DNA of 64,000 bases from contig NZ_QSQT01000009.1 in assembly GCF_003437535.1 (NCBI RefSeq), forward strand, positions 62,001 to 126,000, written 5' to 3'. Below are positions 27,444 through 35,229 of this stretch, piece after piece. Source of the stretch: Phocaeicola plebeius. GTDB taxonomy: Bacteria; Bacteroidota; Bacteroidia; Bacteroidales; Bacteroidaceae. Each line of letters opens with the position of its first letter. The stretch's first letter is position 1. The notes beneath the pieces are model-generated. The model worked only from the letters and a program-made list of their open reading frames with translations, searched no databases and was not told the origin of the DNA. A program made the translations under genes and the position numbers.

Positions 27444-28397
27444 ATGAAAGTAATAGATTTGATAAAGAATAGTAAGGAACCCGTGTTTTCCTTTGAGATT
27501 TTGCCACCGTTAAAGGGAAACAGTATACAAAAAGTATATCACATCATTGATAAGTTGAGGGAGTTTGACCCTAAATACATCAACATCACTTCACATCACA
27601 GTGAGATAGTGTATTTGCCGCAGCCCGATGGAAACCTGAAGAAGACTACGGTACGCAAGCGCCCCGGAACGGTAGCCATTGCCGCAGCCATTCAGAACAA
27701 GTATGGCATTCAGGCGGTGCCTCATATCATCTGTAAGGGATTTACGAAGGAGGAAACGGAATATGCCTTGCTCGACCTGAATTTCTTAGGCATTAATAAC
27801 TTGTTGCTGCTGAGAGGAGATTCCAAGCCGCTGGACATTGCAGAAAAAGATTTGTGTCTGTACCATGAGCATGCCACCGATTTACAGGAACAGGTGAACC
27901 GTTTCAATCAGGGCTTTGGACTGGATGGTTCCAAGATAGAAGGAATTGAAACTCCTTTCTCTTACGGTATGGCTTGTTATCCGGAAAAGCATGAAGAAGC
28001 TCCCAATATGGAGTCCGACCTGTTCTACTTGAAAGAAAAGGTACGCAACGGAGCTGATTATGTGGTGACACAGATGTTTTTCGACAACGAGAAATACTAT
28101 GCTTTCGTAGAGCGTTGCCGTCAGGAAGGTATTGACGTGCCCATTATTCCGGGAATCAAGCCTGTGGTATTTAAGAATCAGTTGAATGTATTGCCTAAAG
28201 TGTTCCGCACAGACATTCCAGAAGCCTTTGCTTCTGAACTTCGTAAATGTACGACGGACGAAGAAGTGAAAGCAGTAGGAGTGGAATGGTGCAAGGCACA
28301 GTGTAAGGATTTGTTGGCACACGGAGTTCCGGGCCTGCACTTTTACACATTCATGGCATCCGATAGTGTATATAAGGTAGCCAAAGAGGTGTATTAA
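27444..28397 (+). CDS. metF: 5,10-methylenetetrahydrofolate reductase
   Basis: Makes 5-methyl-THF for methionine synthase, using FAD. The start at 27444 (MKVIDLIKNSKEPVFSFEIL) is required because the promoter -7 element lies downstream of the other candidate ATG at 27387. 317 residues, a normal MetF length. The barrel motifs are visible: FSFEILPP with the catalytic glutamate, INITSHHS, PHIICKGFTKEE, LLRGDSKP (FAD binding) and GADYVVTQMFFDNEKY. Its stop codon is inside a terminator hairpin shared with the converging GH29 gene. Confidence 0.95.
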   Translation: MKVIDLIKNSKEPVFSFEILPPLKGNSIQKVYHIIDKLREFDPKYINITSHHSEIVYLPQPDGNLKKTTVRKRPGTVAIAAAIQNKYGIQAVPHIICKGFTKEETEYALLDLNFLGINNLLLLRGDSKPLDIAEKDLCLYHEHATDLQEQVNRFNQGFGLDGSKIEGIETPFSYGMACYPEKHEEAPNMESDLFYLKEKVRNGADYVVTQMFFDNEKYYAFVERCRQEGIDVPIIPGIKPVVFKNQLNVLPKVFRTDIPEAFASELRKCTTDEEVKAVGVEWCKAQCKDLLAHGVPGLHFYTFMASDSVYKVAKEVY

Positions 28398-28412
28398 CCT
28401 CTTTGACTTTTT
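28383..28412. terminator. Terminator overlapping the metF stop codon
   Basis: Arms AAAGAGGT (28383-28390) and ACCTCTTT (28397-28404) enclose a 6-nt loop that contains most of the TAA stop; GACTTTTT follows. Only 13 bp separate the converging metF and GH29 genes. Confidence 0.65.
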
Positions 28413-30501
28413 ACATCGCAATCCTTCTTAACCGGATACGCAGGTTGAATAATTCAGCATCTGTGTGCGGGGAAGAGGGATTGTGTGGTTTTATAGTGAG
28501 GCTATGCTCTTTTCCGTTCACCGCATCTGGAATAATGAAATCCTGACGGTAAGCTTTCTGTTCCTCGGCAGGTCGCAGCAGATAAGCCGCTTCGTCTTCA
28601 AAACGGTTATAGCTGCGGAGGATTACCTGGTTCTTTCCTTTCTTCAGTGGAAGAATCACTTTTTCCGTACGGAACTTCGTGCGATACGGATTCAGATGCT
28701 TGGCTATCAGTTTTCCGTTCAGGTAGACCTCCATTCCATTTCCGGCACCAATTTCCGCCAGAATATGCTGTGAACGCGGAGAGTCTATTTCTCGCATCAC
28801 ATAATAGCTGGATAGAATCGGGCAGGCAACCTTGTCACTGTCTTTATCTATTTTGGTCCAGGTTTTACCGGATACAGGTGCATGCTGTAAGTCTGCATCC
28901 AGTTTCTCTGCCGAATGGAACACTCCGCTGCCGGGACCACATACGTAGGTATCTCCCCAGGTGGTACCTGAAAAAGCCGTTTCTTTTATCTCTTTTCCTT
29001 TGTCCAGTGTTACGGAGTAGGTCTTTCCATCCAATATCAGGTCTATTTCTCTTCCTGCTTCCTGTGAAGTGTAGATAATCTCCAATTGTTTCAACAGAAG
29101 TTGTTCGAAATTCCAGCTGTAGCCCGTAATGCTGCGGTAGTTCGTATAGTAATCAAAACAGGAGTAACTGTATTGCGGCGTAGCGTTGCGAGGAGTAAGC
29201 ACGGCATTTCTAATGGTCTTTCCTGGGAACGGTTCAATCTTTTTATCGAAGGAAAGAGTCAATACGTGTATTTGTTTGTCCTTGTAGGCTGAGGCCGGTA
29301 CGGTCAATACTACCTCGTCCCCATATTGCAGGTAAGTAGCCATTTTCCCGTCTCCTTTCTGCAGAAGATAGCCGGGCATTTGCAGGGTGATTTTTCCCTC
29401 TGCCGGATATTTCCCGGAGAGAAACAAGTACAGGTGATTGTCTTTGCGTGTTACTTCTCCCCATGTAAACTCTTCCTGGAAAGGAGAAGCTTCCGTTTGA
29501 TATACAGCGTAGCCATAGCGGGAAAGCCAGTCGCCCATCTGTTCCAACACTTCTTTCTCAAAGTCAACTACTGCTCCGTTTCCCTTCGGACCGATGTTTA
29601 GCAGGTAGTTTCCTCCTCTGGAAACCACATTAATCAGGCTTCGTGTCTTTTCACGTACTTTGCTTTCTATGCTTCCCCGGTCTTGCCATGCTCTGTATCC
29701 CCAGGTCTCATTGAACATGGATGCGGCACTTTGCCAGGGAGCATGAAGGGTTTTATCCGGATAGTCATTGTCTGCCATTACGCAGAAATCATACTGGTCG
29801 TTGCCCAGGCGTCCGCTCACCATGCAGTCGGGCTGGTAGTGGTGTACCAGTTCATACAGTTCCTTACTTTGTGCCGGGGTGTTTGCTCCCATGTCAAACC
29901 AGAGTTCAGAAATCTTTCCATAATTGGTAAGGAGTTCCTTCAGTTGGGCTTTTGAAAAAGCATGGTGTGCTTCTGTAATAAAGTCAGCGTTATGAGGAGA
30001 CATGGGTGATGCATACGGATAGTGCCAGTCGATAAGCGAATAGTACAGTCCGAACCGTAGTCCATGACGGCGGGCAGCTTCCGACATTTCTTTCACGAAA
30101 TCTCGTTTGCATGGAGTCGCATCGTATGAGTTGAAGGAAGTAGTAGCCGTTTTGAACAGGCAGAAGCCGTCATGGTGTTTGCTGGTCAGGATAATGGAAT
30201 GCATTCCCGCCTTTTTTGCCAGTACAGCAATGGAGTCAGCATTAAACTGTGTCGGATTAAACTGGCCGGCAATTTTTTCGTAGTCTTTCTTGGAAATTGG
30301 GGCAAAAGCCTGAATCTGTTCACTGTATCCATTCTTCACCTGTTTACCCTGCCATACCCCGCCTAATTGTGAGTAAAGTCCGAAGTGGATAAACATGGAA
30401 TATTTGTCTCCGTGCCATTGGCGGAAGGCTTCTTGAGATACCTGGCCTTTTGCTCCCAGGCCTATCACACACATCAATAGAATGATTAACAGTTTTTTCA
30501 T
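28411..30501 (-). CDS. Glycoside hydrolase family 29 alpha-L-fucosidase, secreted
   Basis: 696 residues with an N-terminal signal peptide (MKKLLIILLMCVIGLGAKGQ). The GH29 barrel fills about 25-350: FIHFGLYS, LTSKHHDGFCLF, FGLYYSLIDWHYP, and the retaining nucleophile D203 in SELWFDMGANTP. The C-terminal half contains beta-sandwich modules, the last with a galactose-binding-like look (MEVYLNGKLIAKHLNPY). It would release L-fucose from host or dietary glycans in the periplasm. It stands alone, about 24 kb from the GH2-GH95 pair. Confidence 0.92.
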   Translation of the reverse strand: MKKLLIILLMCVIGLGAKGQVSQEAFRQWHGDKYSMFIHFGLYSQLGGVWQGKQVKNGYSEQIQAFAPISKKDYEKIAGQFNPTQFNADSIAVLAKKAGMHSIILTSKHHDGFCLFKTATTSFNSYDATPCKRDFVKEMSEAARRHGLRFGLYYSLIDWHYPYASPMSPHNADFITEAHHAFSKAQLKELLTNYGKISELWFDMGANTPAQSKELYELVHHYQPDCMVSGRLGNDQYDFCVMADNDYPDKTLHAPWQSAASMFNETWGYRAWQDRGSIESKVREKTRSLINVVSRGGNYLLNIGPKGNGAVVDFEKEVLEQMGDWLSRYGYAVYQTEASPFQEEFTWGEVTRKDNHLYLFLSGKYPAEGKITLQMPGYLLQKGDGKMATYLQYGDEVVLTVPASAYKDKQIHVLTLSFDKKIEPFPGKTIRNAVLTPRNATPQYSYSCFDYYTNYRSITGYSWNFEQLLLKQLEIIYTSQEAGREIDLILDGKTYSVTLDKGKEIKETAFSGTTWGDTYVCGPGSGVFHSAEKLDADLQHAPVSGKTWTKIDKDSDKVACPILSSYYVMREIDSPRSQHILAEIGAGNGMEVYLNGKLIAKHLNPYRTKFRTEKVILPLKKGKNQVILRSYNRFEDEAAYLLRPAEEQKAYRQDFIIPDAVNGKEHSLTIKPHNPSSPHTDAELFNLRIRLRRIAM

Positions 30502-30515
30502 GGCTTCTTATTTAT

Positions 30516-30535
30516 GCTCTTTAAGAGCAAAGATA
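30516..30535 (-). promoter_or_regulatory. GH29 promoter -7 element with overlapping palindrome
   Basis: Plus-strand CAAAGATA (30528-30535) reads TATCTTTG on the minus strand. The perfect palindrome GCTCTTTAAGAGC (30516-30528) covers the predicted transcription start near 30524 and could be an operator. Confidence 0.5.
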
Positions 30536-30543
30536 ACGAGTTC

Positions 30544-30576
30544 TTTGTTTTTATACCGCTTTTTTATGTAATTTTG
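30544..30576 (+). promoter_or_regulatory. Promoter of the DUF5020-NCS2 operon
   Basis: TTTG (30544-30547), 21 bp, TAATTTTG (30569-30576): a full consensus Bacteroidetes promoter. The leader is about 36 nt. Confidence 0.75.
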
Positions 30577-30616
30577 CAGCCGATTTTAAAAACCATTAAA
30601 AGTACGTTAAATTAAA

Positions 30617-31321
30617 ATGAAAAAATTATTTCTTTTTGCGTTTATTCTTCTTTCTGTATGCGCAGGAAAAGTGATGGCTCAGAACATTCAGTTGCATTAT
30701 GACTTGGGGCGTGCCTTGTATAAATCATTGGACGAACGTCCGTGGGTGACTACAACGGTCGAGATGTTCAAGGCAGACAAGTGGGGTAGCACTTATTTCT
30801 TTGTCGATATGGATTATACAGACAAAGGAGTGTCATCTGCTTATTGGGAAATCAGCCGTGAACTGAAATTCTGGAAGGCTCCTGTTTCTGCACATGTAGA
30901 ATACAACGGAGGTTTGAATTATATCAACAATGCCTTCTTGGGAGGTGCTACCTACTCATGGAACAGTAATGATTTTTCCAAGGTATTCGGCGTACAGGTG
31001 CTGTATAAATATATTCAGAAGAATGAAAAACCGCATAACTTTCAGTTGACGGGTACATGGACCCTGAATTTCTGTAAGGAAAAATTTACTTTCAGCGGAT
31101 TTGCGGATTTCTGGCGTGAGAAACATTTTGATGCAGATGGAAACAACCACGACTTTGTATTCATCAGTGAACCGCAGTTCTGGGTAAACCTGAATAAGTT
31201 TAAGCATGTAAACAAAGACTTGAACCTGAGCGTAGGTACAGAATGGGAATTGAGTACGGATTTTGCCGATCGTAACGGATTCTACTTCATCCCGACACTG
31301 GCCATGAAGTGGTCTTTCTAA
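30617..31321 (+). CDS. DUF5020 outer-membrane protein (nucleoside-channel-like)
   Basis: 234 residues with a signal peptide (MKKLFLFAFILLSVCAGKVMA) and a pattern of amphipathic strands with many aromatic residues ending in phenylalanine (LAMKWSF), as expected for an outer-membrane beta-barrel. The overall pattern recalls the Tsx nucleoside channel, and the family is known as DUF5020. It is 30 bp upstream of a purine permease gene under one promoter, so a role in purine or nucleoside entry across the outer membrane is likely by context, not proven. Confidence 0.8.
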   Translation: MKKLFLFAFILLSVCAGKVMAQNIQLHYDLGRALYKSLDERPWVTTTVEMFKADKWGSTYFFVDMDYTDKGVSSAYWEISRELKFWKAPVSAHVEYNGGLNYINNAFLGGATYSWNSNDFSKVFGVQVLYKYIQKNEKPHNFQLTGTWTLNFCKEKFTFSGFADFWREKHFDADGNNHDFVFISEPQFWVNLNKFKHVNKDLNLSVGTEWELSTDFADRNGFYFIPTLAMKWSF

Positions 31322-31351
31322 ACCGGTTGAATCATTTAAAGCAATTATAAA

Positions 31352-32644
31352 ATGAAAATGCTGGAAAAATTATTCGGTTTTAACCCTCGTGAGACGCGTG
31401 TGCGTACGGAAATCTTGGCCGGAATCACGACCTTTCTGACCATGGCCTATATTTTGGCTGTCAATCCCAACATTCTGGCGGCTACAGGTATGGACAAGGG
31501 AGCGCTTTTCACAACAACAGTCATCGCTTCGGCTTTTGCTACATTGTTGATGGCCTTTTATGCCAAATTGCCTTTCGGACTGGCACCGGGAATGGGGTTG
31601 AATGCGTTTTTTGCCTATACCGTTTGTCTTACGCTGGGCTATACCTGGCAGTTTGCTCTGACTGCCGTACTTTTGGAAGGAATCATATTCATTCTGCTGA
31701 CGGTTACCAATTTGCGTGAAAAAATCGTAGATGCGTTGCCCTTGAGCCTTCGCAATGCCATTGGTGCAGGTATCGGTTTGTTCATTGCGTTCATCGGTTT
31801 GCAGAATGCCGGTATCATTGTGAATAACGATGCGACTTTGATTTCATTGGGAAATATTACTTCTGGTTCGGCCTTGCTGGGCATTATCGGCCTGCTGATT
31901 ACTTCCATCTTGCTGGTGAAGAAAGTCCGTGGAGCCTTGCTGATAGGAATCTTGCTGACTACTGTTATCGGTATTCCTATGGGATTGACGCATCTGGATG
32001 GCGTGTTGAGCACTCCTCCTTCTATCGAACCCATTTTCTTCCAGTTCCAGTGGGAGCATATCTTTACAAAGGAAATGGTGATTGTAGTGTTTACTTTCCT
32101 GTTTGTAGATATGTTTGATACCATCGGTACGTTGGTCGGAGTGACTACAAAGGCCGGAATGGTGACAAAAGATGGAAAGATTCCTCACCTGAAGCAAGCC
32201 TTTTTGGTGGATGCCATCGGAACAACAGCCGGTGCCATGCTGGGTACCAGTACCATTACCACCTTCGTGGAAAGTGCTTCCGGAGTGGGCGAAGGCGGAC
32301 GTAGTGGACTGACTTCCTTTGTTACGGCAGTGTGCTTCCTTCTGTCATTGTTTTTGGCTCCGTTCTTTTTGGCAGTACCGGGTGCAGCTACGGCTCCCGT
32401 ATTGATTCTGGTAGGTCTGATGATGATGTCTTCTGTGAAGAAAGTCGATTTTATGGATTACTCAGAAGCCATTCCGGCGTTTATCTGTATCATCTTTATG
32501 CCTTTGGCTTACAGCATCTCCGATGGAATCGTGTTGGGAATGATCAGCTACGTCCTGATTAATCTGTTGTGCGGACATACCAAGAAGTTTACACCGGCCA
32601 TGTATATTCTGGCCTTCATCTTTGTCTTTAAGTTCTTCCTGTAA
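31352..32644 (+). CDS. NCS2-family purine permease (AzgA/PbuG type)
   Basis: 430 residues with about twelve membrane segments. The N-terminus TEILAGITTFLTMAYILAVNP is characteristic of the AzgA/PbuG branch (adenine, guanine, hypoxanthine); the conserved GMGLNAFFAYT and the DMFDTIGTLVGVTTKAG stretch carrying substrate-binding acidic residues are present. It would import purine bases across the inner membrane with protons, fed by the upstream DUF5020 barrel and supplying guaD (21.3 kb). A terminator follows. Confidence 0.92.
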   Translation: MKMLEKLFGFNPRETRVRTEILAGITTFLTMAYILAVNPNILAATGMDKGALFTTTVIASAFATLLMAFYAKLPFGLAPGMGLNAFFAYTVCLTLGYTWQFALTAVLLEGIIFILLTVTNLREKIVDALPLSLRNAIGAGIGLFIAFIGLQNAGIIVNNDATLISLGNITSGSALLGIIGLLITSILLVKKVRGALLIGILLTTVIGIPMGLTHLDGVLSTPPSIEPIFFQFQWEHIFTKEMVIVVFTFLFVDMFDTIGTLVGVTTKAGMVTKDGKIPHLKQAFLVDAIGTTAGAMLGTSTITTFVESASGVGEGGRSGLTSFVTAVCFLLSLFLAPFFLAVPGAATAPVLILVGLMMMSSVKKVDFMDYSEAIPAFICIIFMPLAYSISDGIVLGMISYVLINLLCGHTKKFTPAMYILAFIFVFKFFL

Positions 32645-32670
32645 GCTTTTCATTCTATTGGAATTTGTTG

Positions 32671-32713
32671 CGGAAATGCCTGAGTAGTTACTGCGGGCAT
32701 TTCCGCTTTTTTT
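32671..32713 (+). terminator. Terminator of the DUF5020-NCS2 operon
   Basis: Arms cggaaatgcc (32671-32680) and ggcatttccg (32696-32705), then a T run. Confidence 0.8.
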
Positions 32714-32743
32714 CTCCCTGAAGGCCGTTTTTCCTTTTCTTTC

Positions 32744-32847
32744 AAACGCCTTTACGTTCAATTCAAAACGCACTTGCGTTTAAGATCAAACGTAAGTGCG
32801 TTTTACTTCAAACGCACTTACGTTTTAGGTCAAACGCCCTTGCGTTT
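32744..32847. repeat. Array B1: five 22-bp-period palindromic repeats
   Basis: Units of 16 bp related to AAACGCACTTGCGTTT begin at 32744, 32766, 32788, 32810 and 32832, exactly 22 bp apart, with 6-nt spacers most of which end in TC. The third unit has the opposite centre (AG instead of CT), so it is inverted. Adjacent units can also pair across the spacer: AAGTGCGTTT (32794-32803) and AAACGCACTT (32810-32819) are perfect complements. With the preceding terminator and a following promoter element, this accounts for the 318-bp gap between the permease and ABC genes. Confidence 0.92.
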
Positions 32848-32909
32848 TTTTCTTGTCTGCTTTTTATGCAGAAAATAAGAACAGTTTTCTTTACTTTGCA
32901 TGAAATTGA

Positions 32910-32917
32910 TAACTTTG
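32910..32917 (+). promoter_or_regulatory. -7 promoter element of the ABC exporter operon
   Basis: TAACTTTG fits TAnnTTTG; predicted leader about 41 nt. Confidence 0.45.
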
Positions 32918-32962
32918 TGAAACTTATATCTTTTAAATGTTCAATTTTTAACAAGTAACAAC

Positions 32963-33880
32963 ATGAATGATTCTTTTTTGGAAACACGACAGGTCGTAAA
33001 ACGGTATGCCAACCATACGGCGCTGGATGGAGTAAGCATCGCAGTGCCCGAAGGACAGGTATTTGGTTTGCTGGGACCCAATGGGGCAGGAAAGACCACG
33101 CTGATTCGTATTATCAACCGTATTACAGCTCCCGATGCCGGTGAGGTGTGGTTTGACGGACGACTCTCACGCCCGGAAGATATTTATTCCATTGGCTATC
33201 TTCCCGAAGAACGTGGACTTTACAAAAAAATGAAGGTGGGCGAACAGGCCATCTATCTGGCACAATTGAAAGGATTAAGCCGTCAGGAGGCCAAGAAAAG
33301 ACTAACCGACTGGTTTGAGCGCTTTGAAATTATGCCTTGGTGGAACAAGAAACTGGAGGAACTTTCCAAAGGTATGCAGCAGAAAGTGCAGTTTGTCATT
33401 ACCGTGTTGCATCGTCCCCGCCTGCTGATTTTCGACGAACCGTTTTCAGGCTTTGACCCGGTAAATGCGGAACTGCTGAAAAGAGAAATCCTGAAATTGA
33501 AAGACGAGGGACATACCATTATCTTCTCTACGCACAACATGGCTTCTGTGGAGGAAATCTGCGACCATATTGCACTAATCAATCATTCAAAGGTGGTGTT
33601 GCAGGGAGCGGTAACAGACATTCGTTCACGTTATAAAAGCAATCAGTATGAACTGATGATGCAGTCTTCGAAACCGTTACAGAATTCGGATACCTTTGAA
33701 ATTGTCAGCAGTGAGGTGCAGGATGAGCAGACGGTAAACTATAAACTGCGGAAGCTCACTTCCATTTCCAATTCTGAGTTATTGTCACTTGTAGGTGCGC
33801 AGGGCGAAATCTGCAAGTTTACCGAATGTATCCCTTCCATGAACGATATCTTTATCCGTACGGTAGAGGGGAAAATCTAA
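32963..33880 (+). CDS. ABC transporter ATP-binding protein (NatA-like)
   Basis: 305 residues. Walker A GPNGAGKTT, Q-loop region, signature LSKGMQQK, Walker B LLIFDEPFSGFDP and the switch histidine in STHNM are all present, so it should be an active ATPase. The C-terminal about 80 residues form an extra domain of the type found in NatA-like exporter ATPases. It powers the membrane protein encoded 23 bp downstream. The substrate (Na+, drug or other) cannot be read. Confidence 0.93.
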   Translation: MNDSFLETRQVVKRYANHTALDGVSIAVPEGQVFGLLGPNGAGKTTLIRIINRITAPDAGEVWFDGRLSRPEDIYSIGYLPEERGLYKKMKVGEQAIYLAQLKGLSRQEAKKRLTDWFERFEIMPWWNKKLEELSKGMQQKVQFVITVLHRPRLLIFDEPFSGFDPVNAELLKREILKLKDEGHTIIFSTHNMASVEEICDHIALINHSKVVLQGAVTDIRSRYKSNQYELMMQSSKPLQNSDTFEIVSSEVQDEQTVNYKLRKLTSISNSELLSLVGAQGEICKFTECIPSMNDIFIRTVEGKI

Positions 33881-33903
33881 TCAAAAAAATAAATCTTTCA
33901 GTT

Positions 33904-35157
33904 ATGAACAAGACATGGATTATTATTCAGCGTGAATTCATAAACCGGGTAAGCAAAAAGTCGTTTATCCTGCTTACCATATTGATGCCGTTCATTTTTG
34001 CGGCACTTATTTTTGTCCCGTTGTGGTTATCCACGGTCAAGGGCGGAGACCAGAAACAGGTAGCCATTATTGATGCCACCATGAAATATCTTCCTCAGTT
34101 TAAAGACGATGAATCCTGGCATTTTGTGGGAGTTCCCCAGATGGAAGCCTCTTTTCGAAGTGACTCCACACAGTTTGATGCCGTGGTAGAAATCAAGGCC
34201 GACCTGGCTGAACATCCGGAGGCCGTAACGATTTATTCGCGGAAAGAAGTTCCTAACAGTCTTTCGCGCCTGGTGAGTGAGACGCTTGACGAGCAGGTAC
34301 GTCAGGACAAGCTGCTGCATTATGACATTCCGCAGTTGCCTTCCATCATGCAGGATGTGAACCGCAAGTTGAATATCCGCACGGTAAAATGGGGAGAAGA
34401 CGGGAGTGAGAGTGAATCCAACGCAGGAGCGGCTATGGCAGCCGGTATGGTGCTGACTTTTCTGATTTACATGTTTGTGATGTCATACGGAGGTATGGTT
34501 ATGCAAAGTGTGATGGAAGAAAAGACCAACCGCATTGTAGAAGTGATTGTTTCTTCTGTTAAGCCCTTTCAGTTGATGATTGGAAAAATTATCGGTATCG
34601 GACTGGTCGGTGTGGCACAGCTGGCTATCTGGGCGGTGTTGATTATAGTATTGTTGGCTGTAGCCGGGGGAATCTCTGGTAGTTCGCCCGAACTGATGGG
34701 AGGAGCATCTGGTTTGCTGGCAACTCTTCAGGGACTGAATCTGGCCAAGATGGGAGGATTCTTTGTCTTGAACTTTATCGGAGGGTACCTGGTGTATGCT
34801 TCCATATTTGCAGCTATCGGTGCGGCCATCAACGGGCAGGAAGACTCTCAGCAGTTTATGATGCCGATTGTTCTTCTGTTGATTTTTGCCCTCTATGCAG
34901 GTATTTACAGCTCCGATAACCCCGACGGACCGTTGGCTATCTGGTGTTCCATGATTCCGTTTACTTCACCTATTGTCATGATGGTGCGTCTGCCTTTCGA
35001 TGTACCGGTGTGGGAAACGATGCTGTCTGTAGTTATTCTGTACGTTGCCGCTTTCGGCATGATTTGGATAGCCGGAAAGATTTATCGGGTAGGTATCCTG
35101 ATGTATGGAAAGAAACCTTCTTTCAAGGAAATGATTCGCTGGATTACGTATAAGTAA
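33904..35157 (+). CDS. ABC-2-type exporter permease (NatB-like)
   Basis: The start at 33904 (MNKTWIIIQREFINRVSKKS) gives 417 residues; an in-frame ATG at 33826 lies inside the upstream gene. One membrane segment near residues 22-45 is followed by a large extracytoplasmic domain (about 50-175) and five C-terminal membrane segments (about 180-400). The sequence GGMVMQSVMEEKTNRIVEVI is a standard ABC-2 exporter signature. It forms the export channel with the NatA-like ATPase. Confidence 0.9.
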   Translation: MNKTWIIIQREFINRVSKKSFILLTILMPFIFAALIFVPLWLSTVKGGDQKQVAIIDATMKYLPQFKDDESWHFVGVPQMEASFRSDSTQFDAVVEIKADLAEHPEAVTIYSRKEVPNSLSRLVSETLDEQVRQDKLLHYDIPQLPSIMQDVNRKLNIRTVKWGEDGSESESNAGAAMAAGMVLTFLIYMFVMSYGGMVMQSVMEEKTNRIVEVIVSSVKPFQLMIGKIIGIGLVGVAQLAIWAVLIIVLLAVAGGISGSSPELMGGASGLLATLQGLNLAKMGGFFVLNFIGGYLVYASIFAAIGAAINGQEDSQQFMMPIVLLLIFALYAGIYSSDNPDGPLAIWCSMIPFTSPIVMMVRLPFDVPVWETMLSVVILYVAAFGMIWIAGKIYRVGILMYGKKPSFKEMIRWITYK

Positions 35158-35172
35158 GTTATAGTAATTATC

Positions 35173-35215
35173 ATAAAAAAGCGTTCCGGATTCGAAATCC
35201 GGAACGCTTTTTTAT
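35173..35215. terminator. Bidirectional terminator between the ABC permease gene and mutB
   Basis: A perfect 20-bp stem (35173-35192 with 35196-35215) and 3-nt loop, A-rich at one end and T-rich at the other, serving both converging operons. Confidence 0.92.
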
Positions 35216-35229
35216 GGTGAAAATTATTT

